The position numbers and the translations under genes are program-made. The notes beneath the pieces are model-generated. The model made no database searches. It had not been told where the DNA came from and worked only from the letters and a program-made list of their open reading frames with translations. 64,000 nucleotides of DNA from Caballeronia sp. LZ062 (GTDB lineage: Bacteria; Pseudomonadota; Gammaproteobacteria; Burkholderiales; Burkholderiaceae). The DNA is taken from positions 665,576 to 729,575 of the forward strand of contig NZ_JARTWB010000003.1 of assembly GCF_031450785.1 (NCBI RefSeq). The letters are read 5' to 3'. Each line of letters starts with the position of its first letter. Position 1 is the stretch's first letter. Below, one piece after another: positions 33,985 to 42,958 of this stretch.

Positions 33985-34731
33985 ATGAGGTCACGTTGCT
34001 TTCACGGTAAGCGCGACGGTTCGCGCGGCTTCGGTTCGGACTTCCCTTTCGACACGCTGGACCGGCTTGACCAGCTTGCATGGCGCGGCTGGGCCATGAT
34101 CGGCCGCCATCGGCACGGCGGCGGCGGGCGCTTCGGCGGCGGATTCGGTGCGGGCGGTCCCGGCGGAATGGGCGGCTTCGGCGGCGGCCCCGACGACATG
34201 GGCGGCTTGCCGCGCGGTCGTAAGTTTTCGTCAGAAGATCTTCAACTGCTGCTGGTGGCGCTGCTGGCCGAGGCGCCGCGCCACGGTTACGAACTCATCA
34301 AGGCGCTGGCGGACCGTTCCAACGGCTTCTACGCGCCGAGTCCCGGCATGGTGTATCCCGCGCTGACTTACCTCGAAGAAATCGGCTACGCGACGGTCGA
34401 GATGGAAGGCAACCGGAAGCGGTACGCGCTGTCGGATGCCGGCCGCGACTATCTCGCCGCCAATCGCGAACGCGTCGATCTGATGCTCGCCAAGCTTTTG
34501 CATTTTGCACGCAAGATGGATCTCGTTCGCCGAGCGTATGCGGGTGAAGAAGCGGACGACACGTCGAGCGACGACGGCTGGGTGCCCGAACTGGTCGCTG
34601 CCCGGCGCGCATTGAAGCGGGCATTGCTGCTGCGGACCGATGTCTCGCCGGAAGAGCAGCGCCGCATCGCCGCGATTCTTGCGCGCGCCACAGCGGAAAT
34701 CGAACAGGACAACGCGCCGAAGCAGGCATGA
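33985..34731 (+). CDS. PadR-family regulator with Gly-rich N-terminal tail (YqjI-like)
   Basis: 248 aa. Residues 1-75 are a flexible tail with CFHGKR, GRHRHGGGG and long Gly/Phe/Met stretches; it could bind metal, as the His-rich tail of E. coli YqjI does. Residues ~80-160 form the PadR winged helix (LLLVALLAEAPRHGYELIKAL, PSPGMVYPALTYLEEIGY, KRYALSDAGRDYL). The helical C-terminus mediates dimerisation. It is 12 bp upstream of a siderophore-interacting-type reductase gene. E. coli YqjI is a nickel-responsive repressor of yqjH; the same pairing here supports an iron/nickel homeostasis role (inference). GGAG 8 nt before the ATG. Confidence 0.88.
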   Translation: MRSRCFHGKRDGSRGFGSDFPFDTLDRLDQLAWRGWAMIGRHRHGGGGRFGGGFGAGGPGGMGGFGGGPDDMGGLPRGRKFSSEDLQLLLVALLAEAPRHGYELIKALADRSNGFYAPSPGMVYPALTYLEEIGYATVEMEGNRKRYALSDAGRDYLAANRERVDLMLAKLLHFARKMDLVRRAYAGEEADDTSSDDGWVPELVAARRALKRALLLRTDVSPEEQRRIAAILARATAEIEQDNAPKQA

Positions 34732-34743
34732 AGGAGTGACAGG

Positions 34744-35583
34744 ATGAGTGATTCTCTCGTCAACGAGCAACCAACACGCACCGATCTCGAAGTGACGCGC
34801 GTGCGCCATCCGCTGAAGTTCCGCCTGCTGCAGGTCAAGCGCGTTCGGCCGCTCAACCCGCATTTTGTATGCATCACACTGACCGGCGACGCGCTTTCGG
34901 ACTTCGAAAGCGCCTCGTTCGATGACCACGTCAAGGTCTTCTTTCCGCAGCCCGGCGAAAGCATGCCGGTGATACCGCAAGCCGGTCCCGATGGTCCCGT
35001 GTTCGATCCGGACAAGCCGCGGCCCATCGCCCGCGACTTCACACCCCGGCGTTTCGACCGAACGGCCTGCGAATTGGATATTGAATTCGCGCTGCATGAC
35101 GCGGGCCCCGCGACGGCATGGGCTGCGAAGGCCGTGCCGGGTCAGTTTCTCGGCATCGGCGGGCCGCGTGGCTCGTTCGTCATTCCGTCGCATTTCGACT
35201 GGCACTTGCTGATAGGCGATGAAACCGCCCTGCCCGCCATAGCGCGCCGTCTGGAGGAACTGCCGCCCGGCACGCGCGTGGCGACGCTGCTCGAAGTCGC
35301 GGATCCGTCGGCACGCATGGAATTCAATACCCGCGCCGATCTCTATGCGCAGTGGTGCTACCGGAGTCAGTCCGCATATCCGGGCGGCGATCTGTTGCTC
35401 GCGCTGCGCGGAACCTTTCTCCCCGACGGCGACGGCTACGTGTGGGCGGCAGGCGAAGCGGCACTGATGCGCGCAGTGCGTCAGTTGTTATGCAACGAGC
35501 GTGGCATCGACAAGCGGCGCATTCGCGCGTCGGCTTATTGGAAGCGCGGCGAGCAAGGCGTGCACGGAACGATCGAGGACTGA
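34744..35583 (+). CDS. Siderophore-interacting protein / NADPH-dependent ferric-chelate reductase (YqjH-like)
   Basis: 279 aa, FAD-binding SIP family. The FAD domain contains ITLTGDAL, VKVFFPQPG and RDFTPRRFD (RxxT-type flavin motif); the NADPH domain has LLIGDETALPAI. The C-terminal family signature is VWAAGEAALMRAVRQLL, then RASAYWKRGEQG. It reduces Fe(III) bound to siderophores or chelates in the cytoplasm, releasing iron. Translation is coupled to the PadR gene (12-bp gap, GAAGGAG before the ATG). Ends 60 bp before the next gene. Confidence 0.93.
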   Translation: MSDSLVNEQPTRTDLEVTRVRHPLKFRLLQVKRVRPLNPHFVCITLTGDALSDFESASFDDHVKVFFPQPGESMPVIPQAGPDGPVFDPDKPRPIARDFTPRRFDRTACELDIEFALHDAGPATAWAAKAVPGQFLGIGGPRGSFVIPSHFDWHLLIGDETALPAIARRLEELPPGTRVATLLEVADPSARMEFNTRADLYAQWCYRSQSAYPGGDLLLALRGTFLPDGDGYVWAAGEAALMRAVRQLLCNERGIDKRRIRASAYWKRGEQGVHGTIED

Positions 35584-35643
35584 GTAAGCAACGAGAGACG
35601 CGCGATAAATTAAACTGATGGCCTCGCCTATCGTAGCGAAGCC

Positions 35644-36906
35644 ATGGACAACCGCGAACTTCTCAATCTCGCTTACTTGCGCGCTTTCCGGCTGGTTGCA
35701 CAGACCGGGAGCGCCACGCGCGCGGCGGCGGCGCTGTTTCGGGCGCAATCCGCTGTCACGCGCTCCTTGCAGGAACTCGAAGCGGCGGTCGGCGAAACTC
35801 TCTTCGAACGTCGTCCATCGGGCATGCTGCCGACGCCCGCTGGCCGCGCAGTACTGCTTCGCTGCGAACGCATCTTCGCGGAACTCGAAGCACTCGGTCA
35901 GTGGTGCACGACGCGACAGTCGCGTCGACGGTCCGCCAACGGCAATGCGTTGCCCGCCTTCCTGCTCAACACCCGGCGATTGCAGCTGTTTTCCGCATTG
36001 GCGCGTCATCGACATATGCCGAGCGCCGCGCAGACGCTCGGTATCAGCCAGCCAGCGGTCAGCAGCGCCATACGCATCATGGAAACCGGCTCGGGTATGC
36101 AATTGTTTTATCGCAGCCCGCGCGGCTTGTTGCTTACGAGCGAAGGGGAGACGTTCGTGCTTCACGTGCGGCGCGCACTCAACGAACTGCGCCACATTCC
36201 CGACGATATCGCCGCTTTGCGGGGCACCATTCAAGGCTATGTGACTGTGGGCGCGCTGCCGCTCGGTCGAACGCTGATTCTTCCGGGTGCCATTGCACGC
36301 GTTGCCTCGCAATATCCCGGCGTCCGTATCGCCACGGATGAGAGTGCCTACGAACCGCTCGTCGCCGGGCTGAGAGCAGGCGATATCGACTTCGTGCTCG
36401 GTGCGCTCAGGCCCAACGATGCATCGAGCGGGCTGACCAACGAGCGCCTCATGTCGGAAGACATGGTGGTCATTGCGCGGCGCGAGCATCCGCTTGCGAA
36501 CATCAAAGGCTTGACGCTCAAGGAGCTGACTGCGGCGCAATGGGTTTTGCCGCGTAGTCACGCGCCCGCGCGCGGCATGTTCGAAGCCCAATTCAAGCGG
36601 CTCAAACTGAAGCCGCCGATGCCCACCGTGGAAACCGCGGACCTCGCCGTGATCCGCGGCTTGCTCACTCGCACGGATATGCTGGCGGTCGTGTCGGCTC
36701 AGCAATTGCACTACGAATGCGAGTCCAGGCAACTTGTCGTGCTGGATATCGCGATGCAGAACACGCGGCGCGATATCGGACTCACGTTGCGGGCAGGCAG
36801 CACGCCTTCGCCTGCTGCCCGCGCGCTCATCGATGCGATCCGTTTGACGGTCGATGAACTCTCGCATTCAGCCGGCGTCGCAAGACTCACGAAGCATACG
36901 GCGTAA
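35644..36906 (+). CDS. LysR-type regulator with two tandem HTH domains
   Basis: 420 aa, about 100 longer than a normal LysR protein. The extra length is a second DNA-binding domain. HTH 1 at ~8-75: LAYLRAFRLVAQTGSATRAA, QSAVTRSLQELEAAVGETLFE, and TPAGR. HTH 2 at ~105-175: RRLQLFSALARHRHMPSAAQ, QPAVSSAIRIMETGSGMQLF, and TSEGE. The effector-binding domain follows from ~200 to 400. Both HTH units look intact. Such double-HTH LysR proteins are known in Betaproteobacteria (GbpR/LigR-like), with aromatic or sugar effectors in some. The target is probably the hydrolase gene 88 bp downstream, but it is on the same strand, not divergent as usual. Confidence 0.88.
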   Translation: MDNRELLNLAYLRAFRLVAQTGSATRAAAALFRAQSAVTRSLQELEAAVGETLFERRPSGMLPTPAGRAVLLRCERIFAELEALGQWCTTRQSRRRSANGNALPAFLLNTRRLQLFSALARHRHMPSAAQTLGISQPAVSSAIRIMETGSGMQLFYRSPRGLLLTSEGETFVLHVRRALNELRHIPDDIAALRGTIQGYVTVGALPLGRTLILPGAIARVASQYPGVRIATDESAYEPLVAGLRAGDIDFVLGALRPNDASSGLTNERLMSEDMVVIARREHPLANIKGLTLKELTAAQWVLPRSHAPARGMFEAQFKRLKLKPPMPTVETADLAVIRGLLTRTDMLAVVSAQQLHYECESRQLVVLDIAMQNTRRDIGLTLRAGSTPSPAARALIDAIRLTVDELSHSAGVARLTKHTA

Positions 36907-36994
36907 AGGCAGTCGTTTTGCGGAGCGCTCATCCGAACGTGTCTGGTAATCTTGAAGGCATGAACAGTGACTCGGCGCGCGACAAATCAAGGCC

Positions 36995-37825
36995 ATGAAC
37001 GACACGAATAATGCCATCGACGCGGTGCAGTACGCGCAAGTGACCGGCGGCTCCTATCCGCTATCCATCGAATATCAATGGATCAATCCTGAGCTTCGGG
37101 ATGCACCCATCGCGGTGTTTTTGCACGAAGGACTCGGTTCCATTGCGCTATGGAAGGACTGGCCGCAGTCGCTATGCGATCGCCTGAATTGCCGTGGCCT
37201 CGTTTATTCGCGCCCCGGCTATGGACGTTCGACGCCGCGTCGGTCGGACGAGCACTGGACGGCTGATTTCCTGCATCATCAAGCGCAAGTGGTACTCCCG
37301 GCATTGCTTGATGCCATCGGCGTGAGCCAGGCAGAACGCGCACGCATGTGGGTCATCGGCCATAGCGATGGCGGCTCCATCGCATTGCTTTATGCGAGCG
37401 CCTACCCCGACTCTTTGGCGGGGCTCGCCGTGCTCGCACCGCATGTGTTCGTCGAGCCGATGACCGTCGATGCAATCACGCAGGCAAGAGCCGCTTATGA
37501 GAGTGGCGAATTACGCACTCGTCTTCGGCCTTACCACGAGAACGTGGATTCTGCGTTTTATGGCTGGAACGATGCATGGCTCAGCCCCGCGTTCCTTCAC
37601 TGGGACATCACGACAACGCTCACATCGATTCGCCGGCCCTTGCTCGCCATTCAAGGCAATGACGACGAGTATGCGTCGATGCAGCAGATCGACAAGATCA
37701 AGGCAGCGGTTGCGGATGCGCAGCTCGTGAAACTGCCGCGTTGCCGTCATTCGCCTCACCGCGACGCAACGCATGCAGTCAACGAAGCTATTGCGGCCTT
37801 CATCGAAGCGCACTGCGTTGGCTGA
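36995..37825 (+). CDS. Alpha/beta hydrolase
   Basis: 276 aa. HG-type oxyanion region FLHEGLGSIALWKDWP, nucleophile Ser in IGHSDGGSIALL (~128), Asp in QGNDDEYAS and His in RCRHSPHRD. Resembles the esterase/MhpC-like group. No partner enzymes nearby indicate a pathway. The annotated start at 36995 lacks a strong ribosome site but suits the domain. Confidence 0.87.
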   Translation: MNDTNNAIDAVQYAQVTGGSYPLSIEYQWINPELRDAPIAVFLHEGLGSIALWKDWPQSLCDRLNCRGLVYSRPGYGRSTPRRSDEHWTADFLHHQAQVVLPALLDAIGVSQAERARMWVIGHSDGGSIALLYASAYPDSLAGLAVLAPHVFVEPMTVDAITQARAAYESGELRTRLRPYHENVDSAFYGWNDAWLSPAFLHWDITTTLTSIRRPLLAIQGNDDEYASMQQIDKIKAAVADAQLVKLPRCRHSPHRDATHAVNEAIAAFIEAHCVG

Positions 37826-37925
37826 GTCAATTTTTCCGCTGAACGGCGTCTCGTGCGTTCACGACCGGGCAAGCAATTAGCTAGGCATCTCATGCCGAAG
37901 ACATTCAATTCGATGGAGAACCGCC

Positions 37926-38345
37926 ATGTTGCTCACCGATGAAGAACTCGCCCGCCTCGAAACGGTTGCGCCTTTCCTGCAGAGCGAAGCGCGCACATCA
38001 CTCGAATTCGAGGCGGAGTACGAAATCACAATGGAACTCGCAGAGCATCTTCAGCCCGGCCTGCGTGTGCGCGCCCCCGTCGCAACCGGCGCGGCAGCCG
38101 CTATTACCGCTCCTCCCTACCCTCTCGACTTGTTCGTTGGTCTTCCGCTCAACGAGTTGCGTGCGCTCGCGCATGCCGACGACAGACGCCGCGAAGACGC
38201 CATTGCCCTATTCGGCGCGACGTTCTCGCCCCGCCTTTTGCGCGCCATTGCAAAGATGACGCCGAACGAAATCGACCTCGATGCGGGCGTGCAAAGCGAA
38301 GCCGGCACGCTTGCCGTGATGCTCGAAGAAAACGAAGGCGCATAA
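37926..38345 (+). CDS. Conserved small protein of unknown function
   Basis: 139 aa, acidic, no signal or membrane segment. N-terminal helix TDEELARLETVAPFLQ, then an Ala/Pro-rich middle, and a C-terminal helical region IALFGATFSPRLLRAIAKM. I do not recognise it. GGAGA sits well before ATG 37926, and codon use is like that of the neighbours, so it is probably real. Followed by a stem-loop. Confidence 0.65.
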   Translation: MLLTDEELARLETVAPFLQSEARTSLEFEAEYEITMELAEHLQPGLRVRAPVATGAAAAITAPPYPLDLFVGLPLNELRALAHADDRRREDAIALFGATFSPRLLRAIAKMTPNEIDLDAGVQSEAGTLAVMLEENEGA

Positions 38346-38383
38346 CCGGCAACGGGCTCCGTATTTACCCGTGACCTGTGCTT

Positions 38384-38406
38384 GAGGCGCGCATTCGACG
38401 CGCCTC
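38384..38406 (+). terminator. Stem-loop after small unknown gene
   Basis: Perfect 8-bp arms GAGGCGCG / CGCGCCTC with a 7-nt loop, 38 nt after the stop at 38345 and just before a TATAAT-like box (38414-38419) that may serve the downstream deoR-type gene. Confidence 0.6.
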
Positions 38407-38479
38407 GCGTTGTTATAATTCTTTCAAGGTTCGACTAAAAGCTAACACTCCGGCGACGCGTGAAGAGCACTCCAAAACG

Positions 38480-39208
38480 ATGGCCAAGACCGACCGCCTG
38501 CGCACGCTTTCCAGTGCACTAGAAAAACAAAACGTGATGCGTCTGCGCGATGCCGCCGCGCTGCTCGGTGTCTCCGAAATGACCGTGCGCCGCGATGTTG
38601 CCGCGAATCCCGGGCAGTTCACCTACCTGGGCGGTTATATCGTGAGCGCGGCGGATTTGCCGAATGCGGCGGGCTATACGATCGAAGAAGAGAAGGATCA
38701 CTTCGCGCAAGCGAAAGCGGTTGCGTCGAGCCACGCAGCGCATTTGCTGACGAATAACGAAACCATCTTCATCGACTGCGGCACGACCTTGACGACGCTG
38801 GCCCGCCAGATTCCCACAGACATGCATCTGACGGTGGTGTGTTACTCGCTCAATGTGGCCGAGATTCTGCGCCGCAAGCCCAACGTACGCATGATTCTGC
38901 TCGGCGGTGTTTATGTGCCCTCGTCCGAATCATTCGCGAGCGATGAAAGCGTCGAAACGCTTCGACGCATGGGCATCAACAAGGCGTTCATGTCGGCCGG
39001 CGGCGTTGACGAAACGCGCGGCGTGACCTGCTGGAATTTCCACGAAGTCGCTATCAAGCAAGCGGCCATGGCGAGCGCAGTGGAGCGGCATCTCGTGGTC
39101 GATACGAGCAAGTTCGGCAAGGTGAAGGCGGTGCGCTTCTCCCAGATGTCCGACTTCGATTCGGTCATCACGGAGGAAGGGCAACGCCGTACCAGCCCGC
39201 GCGAATAG
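38480..39208 (+). CDS. DeoR/GlpR-family sugar-operon regulator
   Basis: 242 aa. N-terminal DeoR HTH (~3-55: MRLRDAAALLGVSEMTVRRDV), then the ribose-5-phosphate-isomerase-like sensor domain. Typical stretches are IDCGTTLTTLARQIP, VVCYSLNVAEIL, MILLGGVYVPSSESF, and DTSKFGKVKAVRFSQMSDFD. Family members are repressors released by phosphorylated sugars. It is convergent with an operon of sugar import, ribokinase and deoC genes, and is their likely regulator. The frame extends to 38378; ATG 38480 (MAKTDRLRTL) fits the family start. Confidence 0.92.
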   Translation: MAKTDRLRTLSSALEKQNVMRLRDAAALLGVSEMTVRRDVAANPGQFTYLGGYIVSAADLPNAAGYTIEEEKDHFAQAKAVASSHAAHLLTNNETIFIDCGTTLTTLARQIPTDMHLTVVCYSLNVAEILRRKPNVRMILLGGVYVPSSESFASDESVETLRRMGINKAFMSAGGVDETRGVTCWNFHEVAIKQAAMASAVERHLVVDTSKFGKVKAVRFSQMSDFDSVITEEGQRRTSPRE

Positions 39209-39224
39209 CGAGATCGCTATTCGC
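39201..39224. terminator. Bidirectional terminator between deoR-type gene and sugar operon
   Basis: Perfect 11-bp arms GCGAATAGCGA / TCGCTATTCGC separated by GA. The stem overlaps the stop codon of the regulator gene and lies 23 nt from the convergent permease stop (39247). Confidence 0.75.
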
Positions 39225-39246
39225 TTGCCGCTGCGCAACGCACTAT

Positions 39247-40308
39247 TTATTGCCTGCGTCCCAAAGCGAAGAGCGTCCCAGCAAGCAGGATGAATGCGCC
39301 GATGATCACCTTCTGCCAGGTGCTCGGGACACCCACGAGAATCAGCACGCTATTGATGAGCGTGACAAGCACCACACCGAGCAGCGTGCCGATTACGCTC
39401 CCGGTGCCGCCGGTAATGCGCGCGCCACCCAGAATCACTGCGGCGATCACATCGAGTTCGGTGCCGACGAGATCGAATGGATTCGCGAGCCGGTTCGTCG
39501 ATACATGCAGAATGCCCGCCACGCCCGCAAGCAGACCCGTGTAGCCGAACACGAAAAGATGAATGGCGCGCAGGTTATAGCCGAGACGCTCGGCAATGAC
39601 GAGACTGCCGCCCATTGCGTAGACGCCCCGGCCCATCATCGTTCGATTGAGCAGCCACCACGTGACGATTGCCGCAATCACGAGCGCCAGCACCGATACC
39701 GGCAGCACGGCACGCAAGCCGTCGGCGGTGTGATAGTAGAAGAGCGGCAAGCGGCCGAACACATCCATGCTGTGCGGAATGTTCATGAAGAACTGCGTGC
39801 CGACGAACGTCAGCAGCAAACCGCGAAACAGATACTGCGTGCCGATGGTGACGATCAGCGAAGGCGCCTTCAAACGATGTACCAGCATGCCGTTGATGAC
39901 GCCGAGCAAGACACCGCCCAATGCGCCCGTCAGCACGATCAGAGCGAACGGACAGTCGGGCCACCACGCGAAGACCGCTTTGGTGATCGAATACATCGTC
40001 AAGGCGGCGATGGCCGTGAACGACACGTCGATGCCACCCGACGCCAGCACGACGAGCGTGCCGAGTGCAAAAAGCGACACCGTGGTCGCGGAATGCAGCA
40101 TGTCGAAGAGCGTCGCGAACTGAAAGAAGCGCGGGTTGAGGCTGCCCACGATCAGCGACGTAACCACGATCAGCCCGACCGTGAACCACTCCGGCTTGCG
40201 CATCAGTTGCGCGTAGAGACTGCCCTTGCGCACGCGGGGCGCGACGTTGCTCACTGCTTGCGGCACTGTCTCGCTTGCGGCGCCGCGAATCGATTCGCCC
40301 ATGCTCAT
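39247..40308 (-). CDS. Sugar ABC transporter permease (RbsC-like), second permease
   Basis: 353 aa, about nine membrane helices, BPD_transp_2/RbsC type. Family stretches are VVLASGGIDVSFTAIAALTMY, GVLLGVINGMLVHRLKAPSLIVTIGT, and AAVILGGARITGGTGSVIGTLLGVVLV. Last gene of the operon; its start overlaps the ATPase stop by 4 nt. With the permease at 42959 it would make a heterodimeric channel, as in the AI-2 (LsrC/D) and rhamnose (RhaP/Q) importers. Confidence 0.92.
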   Translation of the reverse strand: MSMGESIRGAASETVPQAVSNVAPRVRKGSLYAQLMRKPEWFTVGLIVVTSLIVGSLNPRFFQFATLFDMLHSATTVSLFALGTLVVLASGGIDVSFTAIAALTMYSITKAVFAWWPDCPFALIVLTGALGGVLLGVINGMLVHRLKAPSLIVTIGTQYLFRGLLLTFVGTQFFMNIPHSMDVFGRLPLFYYHTADGLRAVLPVSVLALVIAAIVTWWLLNRTMMGRGVYAMGGSLVIAERLGYNLRAIHLFVFGYTGLLAGVAGILHVSTNRLANPFDLVGTELDVIAAVILGGARITGGTGSVIGTLLGVVLVTLINSVLILVGVPSTWQKVIIGAFILLAGTLFALGRRQ

Positions 40309-41834
40309 GCTGCCTCGGAAAGTAGCGCGTGATAGAGATCGGCCTCGCTCAAGCGATCGGCGCGATATTCGCCGGCGACGCGGCCTTTCTTCATCATCAG
40401 AATACGGTCGCAGTTCTGCAGCAGTTCGGGCAAGTCATCGCTGATGAGAATGATGCCGATGCCCGCTTTCGAAAGCCGCTGCATGATGCGATAAATAATG
40501 TCCTTGGAACCCACGTCCACACCCACTGTCGGCCCATGCAGAATCAACACGCGCGGGTTGATGGCAAGCCAGCGGCCAATCAGCACGCGTTGCTGATTAC
40601 CGCCCGAGAGCGATTGCACCGGCTTGTCGACATCGGGCGTTGCAATCTGCAAGTCCTTGACCGTGCGCTCGGCCAACGCTTGCGCGCGCTTGCGATCGAT
40701 CTGGCCGATGCGGTCGCGCAAGCTCGCGATCATCGCGGTCACGACGTTGTCGCGGATAGGCTTGTCGAGAAAAAGCCCTTCGTTCAGGCGGTCTTCGGGC
40801 ACATAGCCGATGCGTTGCGTTCTCGCGTCTGCGGGCGACTGCAGGCGCACGCGCATGCCGTCCAGCGTCACGACGCCGCTAGTCGCAGGCGCGACGCCCG
40901 CAAGCGCGCGCGCCAGTTCGTTACGTCCCGAATCGAGCAAACCCGTGACGCCGAGTATCTCGCCTTCGTGCAACGCGAACGACACATCGGCGAACTGGCC
41001 CTTGCGCGCGAGTGCCTTTACATCCAGCACGACTTTCGATGCATGCGCCTCGCCGTCTTCGCGGTAGCGATCGGTCGAAAGATGCTTGCCCGTCATCAGT
41101 TCGCTGATCTGCGCTTTCGTGTAGTTTTCGATCGGCCCTTGCGCCATCTTTTGCCCATCGCGCAGCACGATGACTTCGCCGCCGATGGCATAGCATTCAT
41201 CGAGCTTATGGCTCACGAACAACACGGCCACGCCTTGCGCGCGTAGTCTGCCGAGCACCGCGATGAGATTGTCCACTTCCTTCTGCGTGAGCGAAGTCGT
41301 GGGTTCGTCCATGATGACGAACTTCGCCTCGCTCGCGATGGCGCGCGCAATGGCAACGAGTTGACGCGTCGCCAACGGCAATTGCTCGACCAGGGTCTTT
41401 TGGAAATCGGCGTCGCCCGGCAGCCCCACGGCTTCCAGCGCGCGTGCAGCGGTTGCCGCAAGCGCGCGCCGGTCGAACGTGCGTGCGAGCTTGCCCGCGT
41501 GCTCCGCGAGTTCGGAAGTCAGCCCGACGTTCTCCGCGACGCTCATGTTCGGCAGCAGCGAGAGATCCTGATAGACCGTCTCGATCCCGGCGGACAAAGC
41601 CGCCAGCGGCGAGAGCCGCGCATGGCGCGCGCCTTCGATCACCAGTTCGCCTTCGTCCGGCGGCTGCGCACCCGAAATGATCTTGATGAGTGTGCTCTTG
41701 CCGCAGCCGTTCTCACCGAGCAGGTGATAAATCTGCCCGCGTTGAAACGCAAGGCTCACGCCACGCAGCGCATAGACGCCGGTAAAGCGCTTATGAATAT
41801 CGACGACTTCGAGTAGCGGTGTCTCTTTGGTCAT
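40305..41834 (-). CDS. Sugar ABC transporter ATPase (RbsA-like, two nucleotide-binding domains)
   Basis: 509 aa. NBD1: Walker A LLGENGCGKSTLIKII, signature-like LPLATRQLVAIARAI, and Walker B FVIMDEPTTSL. NBD2 (~260-500): degenerate Walker A GLLDSGRNELARAL as in all RbsA-type proteins, intact signature LSGGNQQRVLIGRWL. Energises CUT2 sugar uptake. Gap to the binding-protein gene is 55 bp; it overlaps the next permease gene by 4 nt. Confidence 0.94.
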   Translation of the reverse strand: MTKETPLLEVVDIHKRFTGVYALRGVSLAFQRGQIYHLLGENGCGKSTLIKIISGAQPPDEGELVIEGARHARLSPLAALSAGIETVYQDLSLLPNMSVAENVGLTSELAEHAGKLARTFDRRALAATAARALEAVGLPGDADFQKTLVEQLPLATRQLVAIARAIASEAKFVIMDEPTTSLTQKEVDNLIAVLGRLRAQGVAVLFVSHKLDECYAIGGEVIVLRDGQKMAQGPIENYTKAQISELMTGKHLSTDRYREDGEAHASKVVLDVKALARKGQFADVSFALHEGEILGVTGLLDSGRNELARALAGVAPATSGVVTLDGMRVRLQSPADARTQRIGYVPEDRLNEGLFLDKPIRDNVVTAMIASLRDRIGQIDRKRAQALAERTVKDLQIATPDVDKPVQSLSGGNQQRVLIGRWLAINPRVLILHGPTVGVDVGSKDIIYRIMQRLSKAGIGIILISDDLPELLQNCDRILMMKKGRVAGEYRADRLSEADLYHALLSEAA

Positions 41835-41889
41835 GGCGTATCGATCCGGGCGGCGCGCGCCTTTTCATGCCCGCGCCGCGAGCGTCACA

Positions 41890-42894
41890 TCAGAACGGAT
41901 ATTGCTTGTAGTTGGTCTTGTCCACATCCACCCAGCCGGTGCCGCGAACGATCACGCCCTTGCCCGGACCTTTGCTCACCGTGACCTTGTTATAGCCGGT
42001 AACGCCCAGGTCTGCGCCGTTCTCAACCGTCTTGCCGTCGACGAGCATTTGCGCGACTTTGTTCATCGCGATACCGGCGAGCTTGGGGTCCCAGAATGCG
42101 ATGCCGTTGATCGCGCCGCTTTCGAGGAACTTGCCCGCTTCCGTCGGCAGTCCGGTGCCGTACACGCAGATCTTGCCGACCTTGCCGGCCTCTTCCACCG
42201 CGCGTCCGATGCCGATCACATCCAGCGACGAAGAGCCTTGGAAGCCCGTCAGGTCCGGATGCTTGCGCAGCACTTCCTTCGCTACCTGATACGCGCGTTC
42301 GCCGTCATTGTTGGTTTCGAGCTTGGGCTCGACCAGGTCCATCTTCGGATATTTGGCCTTGGCGTTGCCGATGCCGCCGTCAGCCCATTGCACTTGCGAG
42401 CGGCTACCGAGCGAGCCGACCAGGACGGCCCATTTGCCTTGCTGCCCCATGCACTTCGCGAGCCGTTCGTTCAGGCCCGCGCCGTATGCCGTGTTGTCGA
42501 AGGCTTCGATGTCGACCATCGTGTTCTTCGCGTTGTCGGCTTCGTGCGTGACCACCTTGATGCCGCGATCCATCGCTTTCTTGAGCGCGGGTTCGAGCGT
42601 CGGCGGATCATACGGAACCACGGCGATCGCAGTGACCTTCTTCGCGATCAGATCCTCGATGATCTTCAATTGCTGCGCGGCATCCGCGCGGCCCGGCCCG
42701 GTCTGATACGCGTTGATGTTCGGGTTCTCCTTGCCGAACTCCTTCACGCCATCGTCCATGCGATTGAACCAGTTGATGCCCGTCACTTTCACGACCGTGA
42801 CGATGGTCTCGTTCGTCGCGGCCTGCGCGCCCATGATCGCGCCTGCGGCAAGCGCAATGGCCGTAAGCGCGGTGCCGAAAGTCTTGAGCTTCAT
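41890..42894 (-). CDS. Periplasmic sugar-binding protein of ABC importer (RhaS/LsrB-like)
   Basis: 334 aa. Signal peptide 1-25 (ALTAIALAAGAIMGAQAA). Periplasmic-binding-protein type I fold: TVVKVTGINWFNRMDDGV, AVVPYDPPTLEPALKKAMDRGIKVVTHEAD, and QGSSSLDVIGIGRAVEEAG. The C-terminal ending GWVDVDKTNYKQYPF recalls the LsrB/RhaS subgroup rather than RbsB. AAGGAGA precedes ATG 42894. The family binds AI-2, rhamnose or related sugars; in this operon a deoxy-sugar is the plausible ligand (inference). Confidence 0.92.
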   Translation of the reverse strand: MKLKTFGTALTAIALAAGAIMGAQAATNETIVTVVKVTGINWFNRMDDGVKEFGKENPNINAYQTGPGRADAAQQLKIIEDLIAKKVTAIAVVPYDPPTLEPALKKAMDRGIKVVTHEADNAKNTMVDIEAFDNTAYGAGLNERLAKCMGQQGKWAVLVGSLGSRSQVQWADGGIGNAKAKYPKMDLVEPKLETNNDGERAYQVAKEVLRKHPDLTGFQGSSSLDVIGIGRAVEEAGKVGKICVYGTGLPTEAGKFLESGAINGIAFWDPKLAGIAMNKVAQMLVDGKTVENGADLGVTGYNKVTVSKGPGKGVIVRGTGWVDVDKTNYKQYPF

Positions 42895-42958
42895 CGTGTC
42901 GTCTCCTTTATGTTTCGAATGTCTTTCGATGGTCTTTTGAAGCAATACACAGCTGAAA

